Part shown: positions 1-6,464 of the stretch, piece by piece
Position numbering within the stretch: position 1 is the stretch's first letter
Layout of the letters: every line of letters starts with the position of its first letter
Assembly (NCBI GenBank): GCA_009908925.1
Contig: JAAAOH010000355.1
Location: 1 to 10,368, forward strand
Length of the DNA stretch: 10,368 nt
From: Spirochaetota bacterium
GTDB lineage: Bacteria > Spirochaetota > Spirochaetia > DSM-27196 > PWMO01
Reading direction: 5' to 3'
Made by a program: the position numbers and the translations under genes
The notes under the pieces: generated by a model
The model's database searches: none
Seen by the model: only the letters and a program-made list of their open reading frames with translations
What the model was told of the DNA's origin: nothing

Positions 1-1
1 C

Positions 2-781
2 TACGACACGCTCCTCCTCGAGGATCCGGAGAACGAGGACCTTCTGCTCTCATCGGCGAGCGCCTACGTAAGCTACGCAAACGGCTTCCTGCAGACCCCG
101 GCCACCATGCTCGACCAGGCGGAGTACGAGCGCCGCGAGGAGCTCGTTTCCCGGGCCAAGAATCTCTATATCCGCGGCAGAGACCGCGCGCTCCGGGCGC
201 TCGAGCTCCGCTACCCCGGATTCACCGAGAGCGCAAAAAGCGAGGACCCCGCGGTGCTTGCGGAAACCGTCGCCGAAGACGTGCCATATCTCTACTGGGC
301 CGCCGCCGGCTGGCTGGGAGCGGTGTCCACCGATCCCTTCGACATTGGACTTTCCATGCAGGCGGCACGCGCGGGGGCGCTTATGGACCGCGCCTTTGAG
401 CTCGACCCGGACTACGACGACGGCGCCATCCACGAGTTCTACATCGCCTACTACGCGGGCCTTCCCGAGGGTCTCGGCGGCAGCCGCGAGAAAGCGGAGC
501 ACCATTTCCGGCGGGCGGTCGAGCTCGCCGACGGCAGGAAGGCCTCACCCTACGTTGCCCTCGGAACCTCGGTTGCCATCCCGCAGCAGGACATTCGCCG
601 ATTCGTCGACCTCATGGAGCAGGCTCTCGAGGTGGACGCCGAGGCCTATCCGCGGTACCGGCTTATCAATACGATTAAGCAGGAGGAGGCGCGATTCTAC
701 CTCGACAACCTGGGTCGATTCTTCGTCGTCGGCCTCGATGAGCTCGAGAACACAGAGGAGACAGAGGAGGAAGATGAATGA
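2..781 (+). CDS. tatT: TRAP transporter T-component (TatT-like helical TPR partner), 5' partial
   Basis: The reading frame is open from base 2, so the N-terminus (usually a lipoprotein signal in this family) lies outside the window; 259 residues are visible. TatT proteins are periplasmic helical, TPR-like partners of TRAP solute receptors; the Treponema pallidum protein forms a trimer that binds its TatP receptor. What is seen: an all-helical sequence with the family's YIRGRDRALRAL stretch (bases about 170-205), a WAAAGWLGA segment, then TPR-like helix pairs (MDRAFELDPDYDDGAIHEF; HHFRRAVELADG). The C-terminus is very acidic (EETEEEDE). Its codons also supply the GGAGG ribosome-binding site (766-770) for the next gene, and its TGA stop overlaps the next ATG as ATGA. 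The following receptor and fused permease genes support the assignment strongly. Substrate is unknown. Confidence 0.82.
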   Translation, partial: YDTLLLEDPENEDLLLSSASAYVSYANGFLQTPATMLDQAEYERREELVSRAKNLYIRGRDRALRALELRYPGFTESAKSEDPAVLAETVAEDVPYLYWAAAGWLGAVSTDPFDIGLSMQAARAGALMDRAFELDPDYDDGAIHEFYIAYYAGLPEGLGGSREKAEHHFRRAVELADGRKASPYVALGTSVAIPQQDIRRFVDLMEQALEVDAEAYPRYRLINTIKQEEARFYLDNLGRFFVVGLDELENTEETEEEDE

Positions 782-1773
782 GACGGTCCATCGCGGCCCT
801 TGCCCTGGCGTTTGCGATGCTGGTGGGAACAGCCGGAACCGCGAGCGCATTCACGCTCAAGATTGCAAGTGCAGCTCCCGAGTCCTCACCGTGGGGGCGG
901 GCGCTCAATCGCATTGCGGCCGACTGGCGTGAGATCTCCGGGGGACAGGTTACTCTGCAGATCTTCCACAACGGCATCGCCGGAGAGCAGAACGATATCA
1001 TTCGAAAGATGCGAATCGGCCAGATCCAGGGGGCACTGTTCACCAGCGATTCTCTGGCGCTTCTTTCCGATGAAATCTTCGCCCTCTCGGCGCCCGTGCT
1101 CATCCGCTCGGACGAGGAGCTCGACTACGTCTTCGAGCGGTTGCGTCCCGACATCGAGGAGTCCATCGAGGGCACCCAGTTCGAAGTGATCGGGTGGTCA
1201 AAGGCGGGCTGGGTGAACTTCTTCGCGAACGAGCCCGTACGGCGCCCGGCCGACCTGAAGGATCTGGCGCTCGCTGTCGGTGACGACCAGCCCCAGACCG
1301 CGCGCGCCTTTCGCCGCATGGGATATGAGGTCGTGCCGATGCGACAAAACGCCCTCCTCACATCCCTCAACAGCGGCATGGTAGACGCGTTCTACGCAAG
1401 CCCGATCGCGGCTGCCGGATTCCAGTGGTTCGCGCGCGCGCAGAACATGCTGGATCTCGACGTAGCCCCCTTCCTCGGATCCTTTATCGTGACACAGCGC
1501 TCGTGGCGCCGCGTATCCGATGATATCAAGCCGGATCTCGTAGCCTCGGTCGAGCGCGAGGCCCGCCGGCTCGGCACCGACGTCAATGAGCTCGAAGCGG
1601 AAGCGATAGAGACCATGACCGAGTACGGTCTCAACATCATCGAGCTCTCGGAATCCGAGCGCGACCGGTGGTTCGAAGAGTTCGAGAACAGTCTCGAGGT
1701 CACCGTGGGCCCGGTCTTCGACGAAGACACCTATCGCCGGATCCAGCGCTATCTCGAAGAATACAGGAGATAG
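778..1773 (+). CDS. dctP: TRAP transporter solute-binding protein (DctP/TatP family)
   Basis: This is the periplasmic receptor (331 aa) that captures the solute and hands it to the DctQM permease. Residues 1-24 form a signal peptide (MRRS start, hydrophobic core, TASA before the likely cleavage at F25). The mature protein begins FTLKIASAAPESSPWG, the typical first strand and loop of the DctP fold, and keeps the RPADLKDL hinge segment (156-163) and the LNSGMVDAFYASP segment (197-209). The ATG is set by GGAGG seven bases upstream and by a 4-base overlap with tatT. By eye, the two arginines that bind the ligand carboxylate in Haemophilus SiaP (R127 and R147) align with Val146 and Ala166, with the same 20-residue spacing. 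A hydrophobic or uncharged ligand, as proposed for the treponemal homologue, is an inference. Confidence 0.92.
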   Translation: MRRSIAALALAFAMLVGTAGTASAFTLKIASAAPESSPWGRALNRIAADWREISGGQVTLQIFHNGIAGEQNDIIRKMRIGQIQGALFTSDSLALLSDEIFALSAPVLIRSDEELDYVFERLRPDIEESIEGTQFEVIGWSKAGWVNFFANEPVRRPADLKDLALAVGDDQPQTARAFRRMGYEVVPMRQNALLTSLNSGMVDAFYASPIAAAGFQWFARAQNMLDLDVAPFLGSFIVTQRSWRRVSDDIKPDLVASVEREARRLGTDVNELEAEAIETMTEYGLNIIELSESERDRWFEEFENSLEVTVGPVFDEDTYRRIQRYLEEYRR

Positions 1774-1774
1774 C

Positions 1775-3673
1775 GTGTCGAGCCCCCACGTGCTCCTGCC
1801 CGAGCATCCGCTCGGCCGCGGCTTCCGTGTGCTCGAGAATGGTGTGGCCGTGGCCGCGCTCTTTCTCCTTGCAGCGTTTCCCCTCCTCGAGATCCTGCTC
1901 CGCACGGTCTTCGCAACAGGCATTCTCGGGCAGAGTGCGTATCTCGTGCATCTCGTGCTCGTCCTCGCCTTCGTCGGCGGGATGATCACCGCCCGTGAGG
2001 GACGCCACCTCTCCATTTCCGGCGGCTACGGAACCAGGCGCTCGCGAGTGCGCACCGTGCTCAATGACGTAACCGGCTTCATTTCGGTCACCATCGCTGT
2101 GGCATTGGCCTGGAGCGCGCTCTCGCTCGCCGTCGTCGGGTTCACCGCCGGCCAGATGGTCGGCATCGTTCCGACGAGGGTGTTCGTTGCCGTCATCCCC
2201 ATCGGACTGCTCGTGATGGCCCTGCGCTTCACCCGCAGCGCCACGCTGAAGCCGGCGCAAGTTGCCGTCGGCGTTTCCGGCTTCCTGATCGGTAGCTTTC
2301 TCGCTCTCCCCGCCGTGGCAAACGTCGCCTACATGATCGCGCCACAGCTGCCGGCCTGGTTCGAGGGTCTGCTCGATATCTGGTACCGTGCGGTGCCGCG
2401 GATCGCGATACCCCTTCTCGTGATCATCGTCGCCTCGGCGTTTCTCGGCACGCCGCTTTTCATCGTGCTTTCCGGCGCCGCGCTGCTTCTCTTCGCGCGC
2501 GTCGGCGGCGCCCTCGAAGTAATTCCCAACGAGGCCTATAACGTCCTCACCGACAGCACCATCCCGGCGATACCGCTTTTCACCTTCACCGGCTACATCC
2601 TCTCCGAAAGCAAGGCCGGCGAGCGGCTCGTCGACCTGTTCCGGGCGTGGTTCGGATGGCTGCCCGGCGGTCTGGTGATAGCAACGGTCCTCGTCTCCGC
2701 GTTCTTCACCTCGTTTACCGGTGCTTCGGGCGTGACCATTCTCGCGCTCGGCGGGTTGCTGTATTACGTCCTCTACACGCGCGGCGAGCATACGGAAGGC
2801 TTCACGGTCGGCCTTCTCACCTCGACGAGCAACGTCGGACTCCTCTTCCCGCCGAGCCTCGCCATCATCATCTACGGAACCATTGCGCAGGTGAACATCT
2901 TCCACATGTTCCTCGCCGGCATCGTCCCCGGAACCCTCATCGCACTTGCGTTCATCGCGATAGGGGTGGTGGTCTCCATACGACGGGGAAACACACGTCG
3001 CCCGTTCGAGCCGCGCGAGGCGATGTCCGCGCTGACGTCGGCGATGTCGGAGATCATGCTGCCCGTCGTCATCGTCGTGGCCTTCTTCTCCGGTCTGACG
3101 ACGCTCGTGGAAACAGCCGCGCTTGCGGTCGCCTACGTCCTCGTGGTGGAGGTTGCGGCACGGCGCGAGATACCGCTCGGACGCCTGCCGGAGGTGGCGC
3201 TGAAGTGCATCACGATCGTCGGCGGTGTGCTCATCATCCTCGGCGCCGCGCGAGGCCTGAGCTTCTATATCGTCGATGCGCAGGTTCCCGTCATTCTCAG
3301 AGACTGGATGCGGGATCACGTGACGAGTCGGTTCGTGTTTCTGTTGATTCTAAACGGCGCGCTGCTACTGACCGGCTGCCTCATGGACATATTCTCGGCG
3401 ATACTCATTGTCGCACCCCTGGTGGTACCCCTCGGTGAGCTCTTCGGCATCGCGCCGGTGCACCTCGGGGCAATCTTCATAGCAAACCTCGGGCTCGGAT
3501 TCATCACCCCGCCCGTCGGCCTGGACCTCTTTCTCTCCTCCTATCGCTTCAATGAATCCATGCCGCGGCTCTACCGATTCGTGCTCCCCTTCTTCGCCGT
3601 GGAGCTCGCTGTGGTGCTTCTCATTACCTACGTGCCGTTCTTCTCCGAGTTCCTGCCCCGGTTGGTGCAGTAG
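1775..3673 (+). CDS. dctM: TRAP transporter fused permease DctQ-DctM
   Basis: This inner-membrane protein (632 aa) joins the small (DctQ) and large (DctM) TRAP subunits and drives solute uptake with an ion gradient. Residues about 20-190 are the four-helix DctQ part with the family's AREGRHLSI motif (73-81). Residues about 205-632 are DctM, with FTGASGVT (314-321), GLLFPPSLAIIIYG (355-368), GCLMDIFSAILIVAPLVVP (534-552) and ITPPVGLDLF (577-586), all recognisable large-subunit signatures. The start is GTG at 1775, preceded by AGGAGA (1765-1770) and one base after the receptor stop, so translation is probably coupled. The total length fits a complete Q-M fusion. It works with the preceding receptor and TatT protein. 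Function is secure; substrate is not known. Confidence 0.95.
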   Translation: MSSPHVLLPEHPLGRGFRVLENGVAVAALFLLAAFPLLEILLRTVFATGILGQSAYLVHLVLVLAFVGGMITAREGRHLSISGGYGTRRSRVRTVLNDVTGFISVTIAVALAWSALSLAVVGFTAGQMVGIVPTRVFVAVIPIGLLVMALRFTRSATLKPAQVAVGVSGFLIGSFLALPAVANVAYMIAPQLPAWFEGLLDIWYRAVPRIAIPLLVIIVASAFLGTPLFIVLSGAALLLFARVGGALEVIPNEAYNVLTDSTIPAIPLFTFTGYILSESKAGERLVDLFRAWFGWLPGGLVIATVLVSAFFTSFTGASGVTILALGGLLYYVLYTRGEHTEGFTVGLLTSTSNVGLLFPPSLAIIIYGTIAQVNIFHMFLAGIVPGTLIALAFIAIGVVVSIRRGNTRRPFEPREAMSALTSAMSEIMLPVVIVVAFFSGLTTLVETAALAVAYVLVVEVAARREIPLGRLPEVALKCITIVGGVLIILGAARGLSFYIVDAQVPVILRDWMRDHVTSRFVFLLILNGALLLTGCLMDIFSAILIVAPLVVPLGELFGIAPVHLGAIFIANLGLGFITPPVGLDLFLSSYRFNESMPRLYRFVLPFFAVELAVVLLITYVPFFSEFLPRLVQ

Positions 3674-3676
3674 CCC

Positions 3677-5200
3677 ATGAGTAGTATCACGCTTTCGTCC
3701 CGCGAAGGGAAACTCATCGTCGCCGCCTGCATTCTGGCGAGCGGAGTGGGATTCCTGATGAACTCCGCGGTAACCATCGCCCTCCCCACGATACAGCGCG
3801 CCCTCGACACCACCATCACCGGGGTGCAGTGGATCGTAAACGCCTACGCCCTCGCCCTCGGCGGCCTGATCCTTGTAAGCGGCGCCCTCGGCGATCTTTT
3901 CGGTGTGAAGCGCATCTTCAATTCAGGGATCGGGATATTCACGGTTGGCAGCCTGCTGAGCGCCCTCGCCCCCTCGGTGCCGCTTCTCATCGCCGCCCGC
4001 GCCTTCCAGGGTGTGGGCGCTGCGCTGATGGTACCGGGAAGTCTCGCGATCATCACCAACGTCTTTCCGGACTCCGAGCGGGGGACGGTCATCGGACTGT
4101 GGGCAGGCGTCTCCGGCGCGATCGCCGCGCTCGGGCCCTTCATCGGCGGCTTCCTCGCCGAGATCTCCTGGCGCTTCGTATTCCTGGCCATGGCACCGCT
4201 GGCCCTGGCGGCCCTCGCGGTCTCGGTGCTCTTCGTGCCCCGTCTCCCCGGACAGGAGGGGCGGCGGCTCGACTGGGCCGGCGCGGCGCTGGCATTCGTC
4301 GCGCTGTTCGGGCTCTCTTTCTCGCTCATCCGCGCATCGCAGGATGTCTTCGGGCCCGGCAGCTGGATCATGCTTACCGCGGGCGTGCTGGCCGTTGCGG
4401 CATTCCTCGTTACCGAAGCGAGAGTCACAGACCCGGTCGTCCCCTACCGGATGTTCACCCGCCAGGTTGCAGGAGCAAATCTGGCAACACTCTTCATCTA
4501 CTTCTCCTTCTCGGGAACGCTCTTTCTACTCTCGTTCTTCCTCCAGCAGCTTCTCGGCTACCGCGCGACGATGGCGGGACTCGCGGTGCTCCCGACCACC
4601 GTTCTCATCACGTTGTTCTCAGGGCCCTCAGGCGCGGTGACCGACCGCCGCGGACCCCGGTTTCAGATGATAGCGGGGCCGGCCATCGTGAGTGCCGCCA
4701 TCGCGCTCTTGGCCACCGGCGGCGTCGGAACGAGCTACACCGGCCGCATCCTGCCGGCGGTGGTACTGCTCGGCGCGGGCATCGTGCTCATCATCCCCTC
4801 GATCACGACGAGCGCTCTCAACGTTCCGCGCCGCTTCTCGGGAACCGCATCCGGCGTGAATAACGCCATCGCCCGCGTGTCGGGACTGCTTGCGGTGGCG
4901 GTGGTAGGTACGGTGGTCACAGTCGGCTTCGCCCGCGACCTCGCGCCTGCCCTCGAGGCCCTGTCGCTCCCCGCCGGCGCCCGAGAGGCAATCCTCGGCA
5001 ACGCCGACCGGCTGCTTGCGATGGAGCTCCCGGGCTCACTCGACGCCTCGCAGCGGCAGGCCGTCATGGCCGCGCTGCAGCGCGCCTTTGTCACGGGTTA
5101 CAGGTGGGGGATGCTGGTCAATCTCCTGGCGGCGGCGAGCGGCGTGGTCGTGGGTGTGCTGACCATTCCGCGGAAGCCCGCGTCGGCCCGGGAGGAGTAG
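3677..5200 (+). CDS. MFS transporter, DHA2 (EmrB/QacA-type) family
   Basis: This is a 507-residue inner-membrane transporter of the 14-helix drug:proton antiporter type. Signatures seen: ALPTIQRAL after helix 1 (35-43), motif A-like GALGDLFGVKRI between helices 2 and 3 (69-80), motif B RAFQGVGAALMVP (108-120), and exporter motif C GAIAALGPFIGG in helix 5 (147-158). Motif C is the hallmark of antiport, so export is the likely direction. The C-terminal half has a soluble stretch (about 410-470) before a last helix. The ATG lies three bases after the TRAP permease stop and has no clear Shine-Dalgarno sequence, so it is probably translated by reinitiation as the last gene of the operon. No intrinsic terminator is seen in the 22 bases before the convergent toxin gene. 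The substrate could be an antibiotic, a metabolite, or something related to the TRAP solute. Confidence 0.93.
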   Translation: MSSITLSSREGKLIVAACILASGVGFLMNSAVTIALPTIQRALDTTITGVQWIVNAYALALGGLILVSGALGDLFGVKRIFNSGIGIFTVGSLLSALAPSVPLLIAARAFQGVGAALMVPGSLAIITNVFPDSERGTVIGLWAGVSGAIAALGPFIGGFLAEISWRFVFLAMAPLALAALAVSVLFVPRLPGQEGRRLDWAGAALAFVALFGLSFSLIRASQDVFGPGSWIMLTAGVLAVAAFLVTEARVTDPVVPYRMFTRQVAGANLATLFIYFSFSGTLFLLSFFLQQLLGYRATMAGLAVLPTTVLITLFSGPSGAVTDRRGPRFQMIAGPAIVSAAIALLATGGVGTSYTGRILPAVVLLGAGIVLIIPSITTSALNVPRRFSGTASGVNNAIARVSGLLAVAVVGTVVTVGFARDLAPALEALSLPAGAREAILGNADRLLAMELPGSLDASQRQAVMAALQRAFVTGYRWGMLVNLLAAASGVVVGVLTIPRKPASAREE

Positions 5201-5222
5201 GGGTACACCCTGCTGGGCGGGA

Positions 5223-5486
5223 CTACCGACCCCGATACGCGTGCCGTCTGTGCGCTACCTTCACCACGGTCACGATGAGCTCGCTGTCGGCGATCTCGTA
5301 GAGGATTCGGTAGACGCCCTGACGAACTCGGTACTTCTCCTCGCCGGAGAGTTTCTCGCAGCCCGACGGGCGAGGGTCGTCCGCCAGTCTTTCTATCCGA
5401 TTCAGGATCCGCCTGAGGTCCTGCTTCGGGATCGCGCGTAGGTCCTTTGCGACCGACGCACGAAATCGAAGGCTATATCTTCCCAT
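5223..5486 (-). CDS. relE: RelE/ParE-superfamily toxin of a type II toxin-antitoxin pair
   Basis: This small basic protein (87 aa) is full length for the RelE group, whose members cleave mRNA in the ribosomal A site. It shows the N-terminal YSLRFRASVAKDLRAIP strand and helix, the central KLSGEEKYRVRQGVYRILYEI block (45-65), and the C-terminal VVKVAHRRHAYRGR strand (74-87). The basic and aromatic residues expected of an active RelE are all present: Lys45, Arg53, Arg55, His79, Arg80, Arg81 and Tyr84. The gene overlaps its antitoxin by 14 bases and follows it. The start codon sits directly behind a GC-rich inverted repeat holding a weak AAGG site. A ParE-like gyrase poison is the alternative, but the conserved basic residues and pairing favour RelE. 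It looks intact. Confidence 0.9.
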   Translation of the reverse strand: MGRYSLRFRASVAKDLRAIPKQDLRRILNRIERLADDPRPSGCEKLSGEEKYRVRQGVYRILYEIADSELIVTVVKVAHRRHAYRGR

Positions 5487-5706
5487 CGGCCTTGAGGCCG
5501 TTCAGCAGGGCTTCGTAGCTGACGGTCGGCTCCGCGACGCGCTCTCCGAAGGCAGCGAGGTCTTCCTGGTCTTCAGCCAGCGCCTCGCGCACGGCGTCGT
5601 TTACGATCTCCGAAACCGACTGATGGGAATGCGCGGCCTTCAGTCTCAGGGCTTCGTGCAAATCGGCATCGAAGTAGATGGTAGAGCGTTTGGTATCCTG
5701 CGGCAT
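5473..5706 (-). CDS. Ribbon-helix-helix (CopG/RelB-type) antitoxin
   Basis: This 77-residue protein is the expected partner of the RelE toxin. Residues 6-13 (KRSTIYFD) form the DNA-contacting beta-strand, 14-27 and 31-44 (VSEIVNDAVREALA) the two helices of an RHH fold. The acidic tail (AEDQEDLAAFGERVAEPTVSYEALLNGLKADGKI region, 44-77) is the usual toxin-wrapping segment of this antitoxin type. The ATG at 5706 is set by GAAGG six bases upstream. As first gene of the pair it would be made in excess and would repress the shared promoter by binding the TGACG half-sites upstream. The last 14 bases overlap the toxin gene. The fold and pairing are clear; the exact subfamily name is less so. Confidence 0.89.
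   Translation of the reverse strand: MPQDTKRSTIYFDADLHEALRLKAAHSHQSVSEIVNDAVREALAEDQEDLAAFGERVAEPTVSYEALLNGLKADGKI
5487..5500 (-). promoter_or_regulatory. Inverted repeat over the toxin ribosome-binding site
   Basis: CGGCCT-TG-AGGCCG directly abuts the toxin ATG. In the mRNA this gives a five-pair GC stem (CGGCC/GGCCG) with a UCAA loop. The only Shine-Dalgarno-like bases (AAGG) lie in the loop and 3' arm. The stem lies inside the last codons of the antitoxin gene, so a ribosome translating the antitoxin would melt it. Translational coupling is inferred. Confidence 0.5.
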
Positions 5707-5723
5707 AGCGACCTTCGGCTCAA

Positions 5724-5752
5724 AGAATAGCGCCGTGACGTTTTGGCGTCAA
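5724..5752 (-). promoter_or_regulatory. Sigma70-like promoter of the toxin-antitoxin operon
   Basis: Read on the minus strand, TTGACG (5752-5747, five of six to the -35 consensus) is followed after exactly 17 bases by TATTCT (5729-5724, four of six to the -10). Transcription would start near 5717, about ten bases before the antitoxin ATG, leaving room for its GAAGG ribosome-binding site. The -35 element begins eight bases after the eda stop codon, so the pair can be transcribed independently of eda. Confidence 0.7.
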
Positions 5753-5759
5753 GACGTCA
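5736..5759. promoter_or_regulatory. Probable antitoxin operator: three TGACG half-sites
   Basis: TGACG (5736-5740), six bases, then CGTCA (5747-5751) form an inverted repeat. A second CGTCA lies at 5755-5759 as a direct copy eight bases on and forms part of a GACGTC palindrome (5753-5758). The array overlaps the -35 box and spacer of the toxin-antitoxin promoter. RHH antitoxins bind short repeated sites in the DNA major groove, so autorepression here is a reasonable inference. Binding itself cannot be seen. Confidence 0.6.
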
Positions 5760-6413
5760 TCACGCGCTCTGCGCCCCGGTACGAACCTTCTTGACCACCG
5801 CCACTGCCTCGCGGACCCGGTTTCCGATCTCGTCGAAGTCCTTCTTGGCGATGAGATCTTTGGTGGCAACCCAGCTTCCGCCCACGGCGAAGACCATCGG
5901 CGAGGAGAGGTATTCGGCGAGGTTATCGAGCTTCACGCCGCCGGTGGGCAGGAACTTCATCGACCCGTAGGGCGCGCTCATCGCCTTGAGCATTTTGAGG
6001 CCGCCCGAGGCCTCGGCGGGAAAGAACTTCACGTGATGGAGGCCGCGATCGAGTGCCATCTCGATGCCGGTGGGGTTGTTGATACCGGGCACGACGGGGA
6101 TGCCGTTCTCGACGCAGAAGTCGACCACCTTGGGGTTGAATCCCGGCGAGACGATGAACCTGGCCCCCGCGGAGACCGCAGACTGCACCTGAGGTACCGA
6201 AAGTACCGTGCCGGCGCCGACCAGGACATCGGGGACTTCGCGGGCGATGTTTCGGATGGAATCCTCGGCCGCCGCCGTGCGGAAGGTAATTTCCGCGAGT
6301 GGGAGCCCCGCATCGGCAAAAGTCCGGGCGAGCGGCACGGCGTTCTCCGCGTCCTCGATGGCAATGACCGGAACGAGCCCGGCAGTTTCCAGTTTCTCTG
6401 TGAGTTCGCTCAT
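5760..6413 (-). CDS. eda: 2-dehydro-3-deoxy-phosphogluconate / 4-hydroxy-2-oxoglutarate aldolase
   Basis: Eda is a cytosolic class I aldolase that splits KDPG to pyruvate and glyceraldehyde 3-phosphate (Entner-Doudoroff and hexuronate breakdown) and can also act on 4-hydroxy-2-oxoglutarate. The 217-residue TIM barrel has the usual family length. Motifs: EITFRT (41-46, catalytic Glu41 and phosphate/substrate-side Arg45), VGAGTV (65-70), SPGFNP (89-94), VPGI (108-111), VKFFPAE (128-134) with the Schiff-base lysine at 129, PTGGV (156-160) and GGSW (178-181, phosphate binding). The ATG at 6413 is chosen because GGAGG lies seven bases upstream; a longer TTG-started frame from 6464 lacks such a site and adds 17 unmatched residues. 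The gene follows the histidine kinase gene by 51 bases on the same strand. No edd or sugar-acid gene is in the window. Confidence 0.95.
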   Translation of the reverse strand: MSELTEKLETAGLVPVIAIEDAENAVPLARTFADAGLPLAEITFRTAAAEDSIRNIAREVPDVLVGAGTVLSVPQVQSAVSAGARFIVSPGFNPKVVDFCVENGIPVVPGINNPTGIEMALDRGLHHVKFFPAEASGGLKMLKAMSAPYGSMKFLPTGGVKLDNLAEYLSSPMVFAVGGSWVATKDLIAKKDFDEIGNRVREAVAVVKKVRTGAQSA

Positions 6414-6430
6414 CGTGTTCCCTCCGTATG

Positions 6431-6464
6431 CCCTCAGGATGCGCGCGATCGCGCCCTCAGTCAA
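6431..6464 (-). promoter_or_regulatory. Repeat-and-palindrome element upstream of eda
   Basis: The short gap between the histidine kinase stop and eda contains two identical 7-mers, CTGAGGG on the minus strand (6460-6454 and 6437-6431), 23 bases apart start to start. Between them is the perfect 12-base palindrome GCGCGATCGCGC (6443-6454; its last base is shared with one repeat). TTGACT (6464-6459) could be a -35 box, with only a poor -10 candidate (CATCCT, 6441-6436) 17 bases on. It may be an operator, a hairpin in a read-through transcript, or chance in GC-rich DNA. Confidence 0.35.

Noticed and set aside
258..932. An open frame overlapping tatT and the receptor in another plus frame
   Set aside because: It encodes Ser/Arg/Pro/Thr-rich low-complexity sequence typical of a shifted GC-rich frame, and tatT and the receptor account for the same DNA.
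1700..3319. A 539-codon open frame on the minus strand across the TRAP permease gene
   Set aside because: Its product is a featureless mix of Asp, Glu, Arg, His and Gly with no domain. It is the expected antisense shadow of a GC-rich membrane-protein gene, and the plus-strand frame has clear DctQ and DctM motifs.
5201..5222. A possible terminator hairpin between the MFS and toxin genes
   Set aside because: Only three-pair stems such as CCC-TGCT-GGG can be drawn and there is no T-run on either strand.
6414..6464. A TTG start extending eda by 17 residues
   Set aside because: It has no ribosome-binding site, while the ATG at 6413 has GGAGG at good spacing and gives the usual family length.
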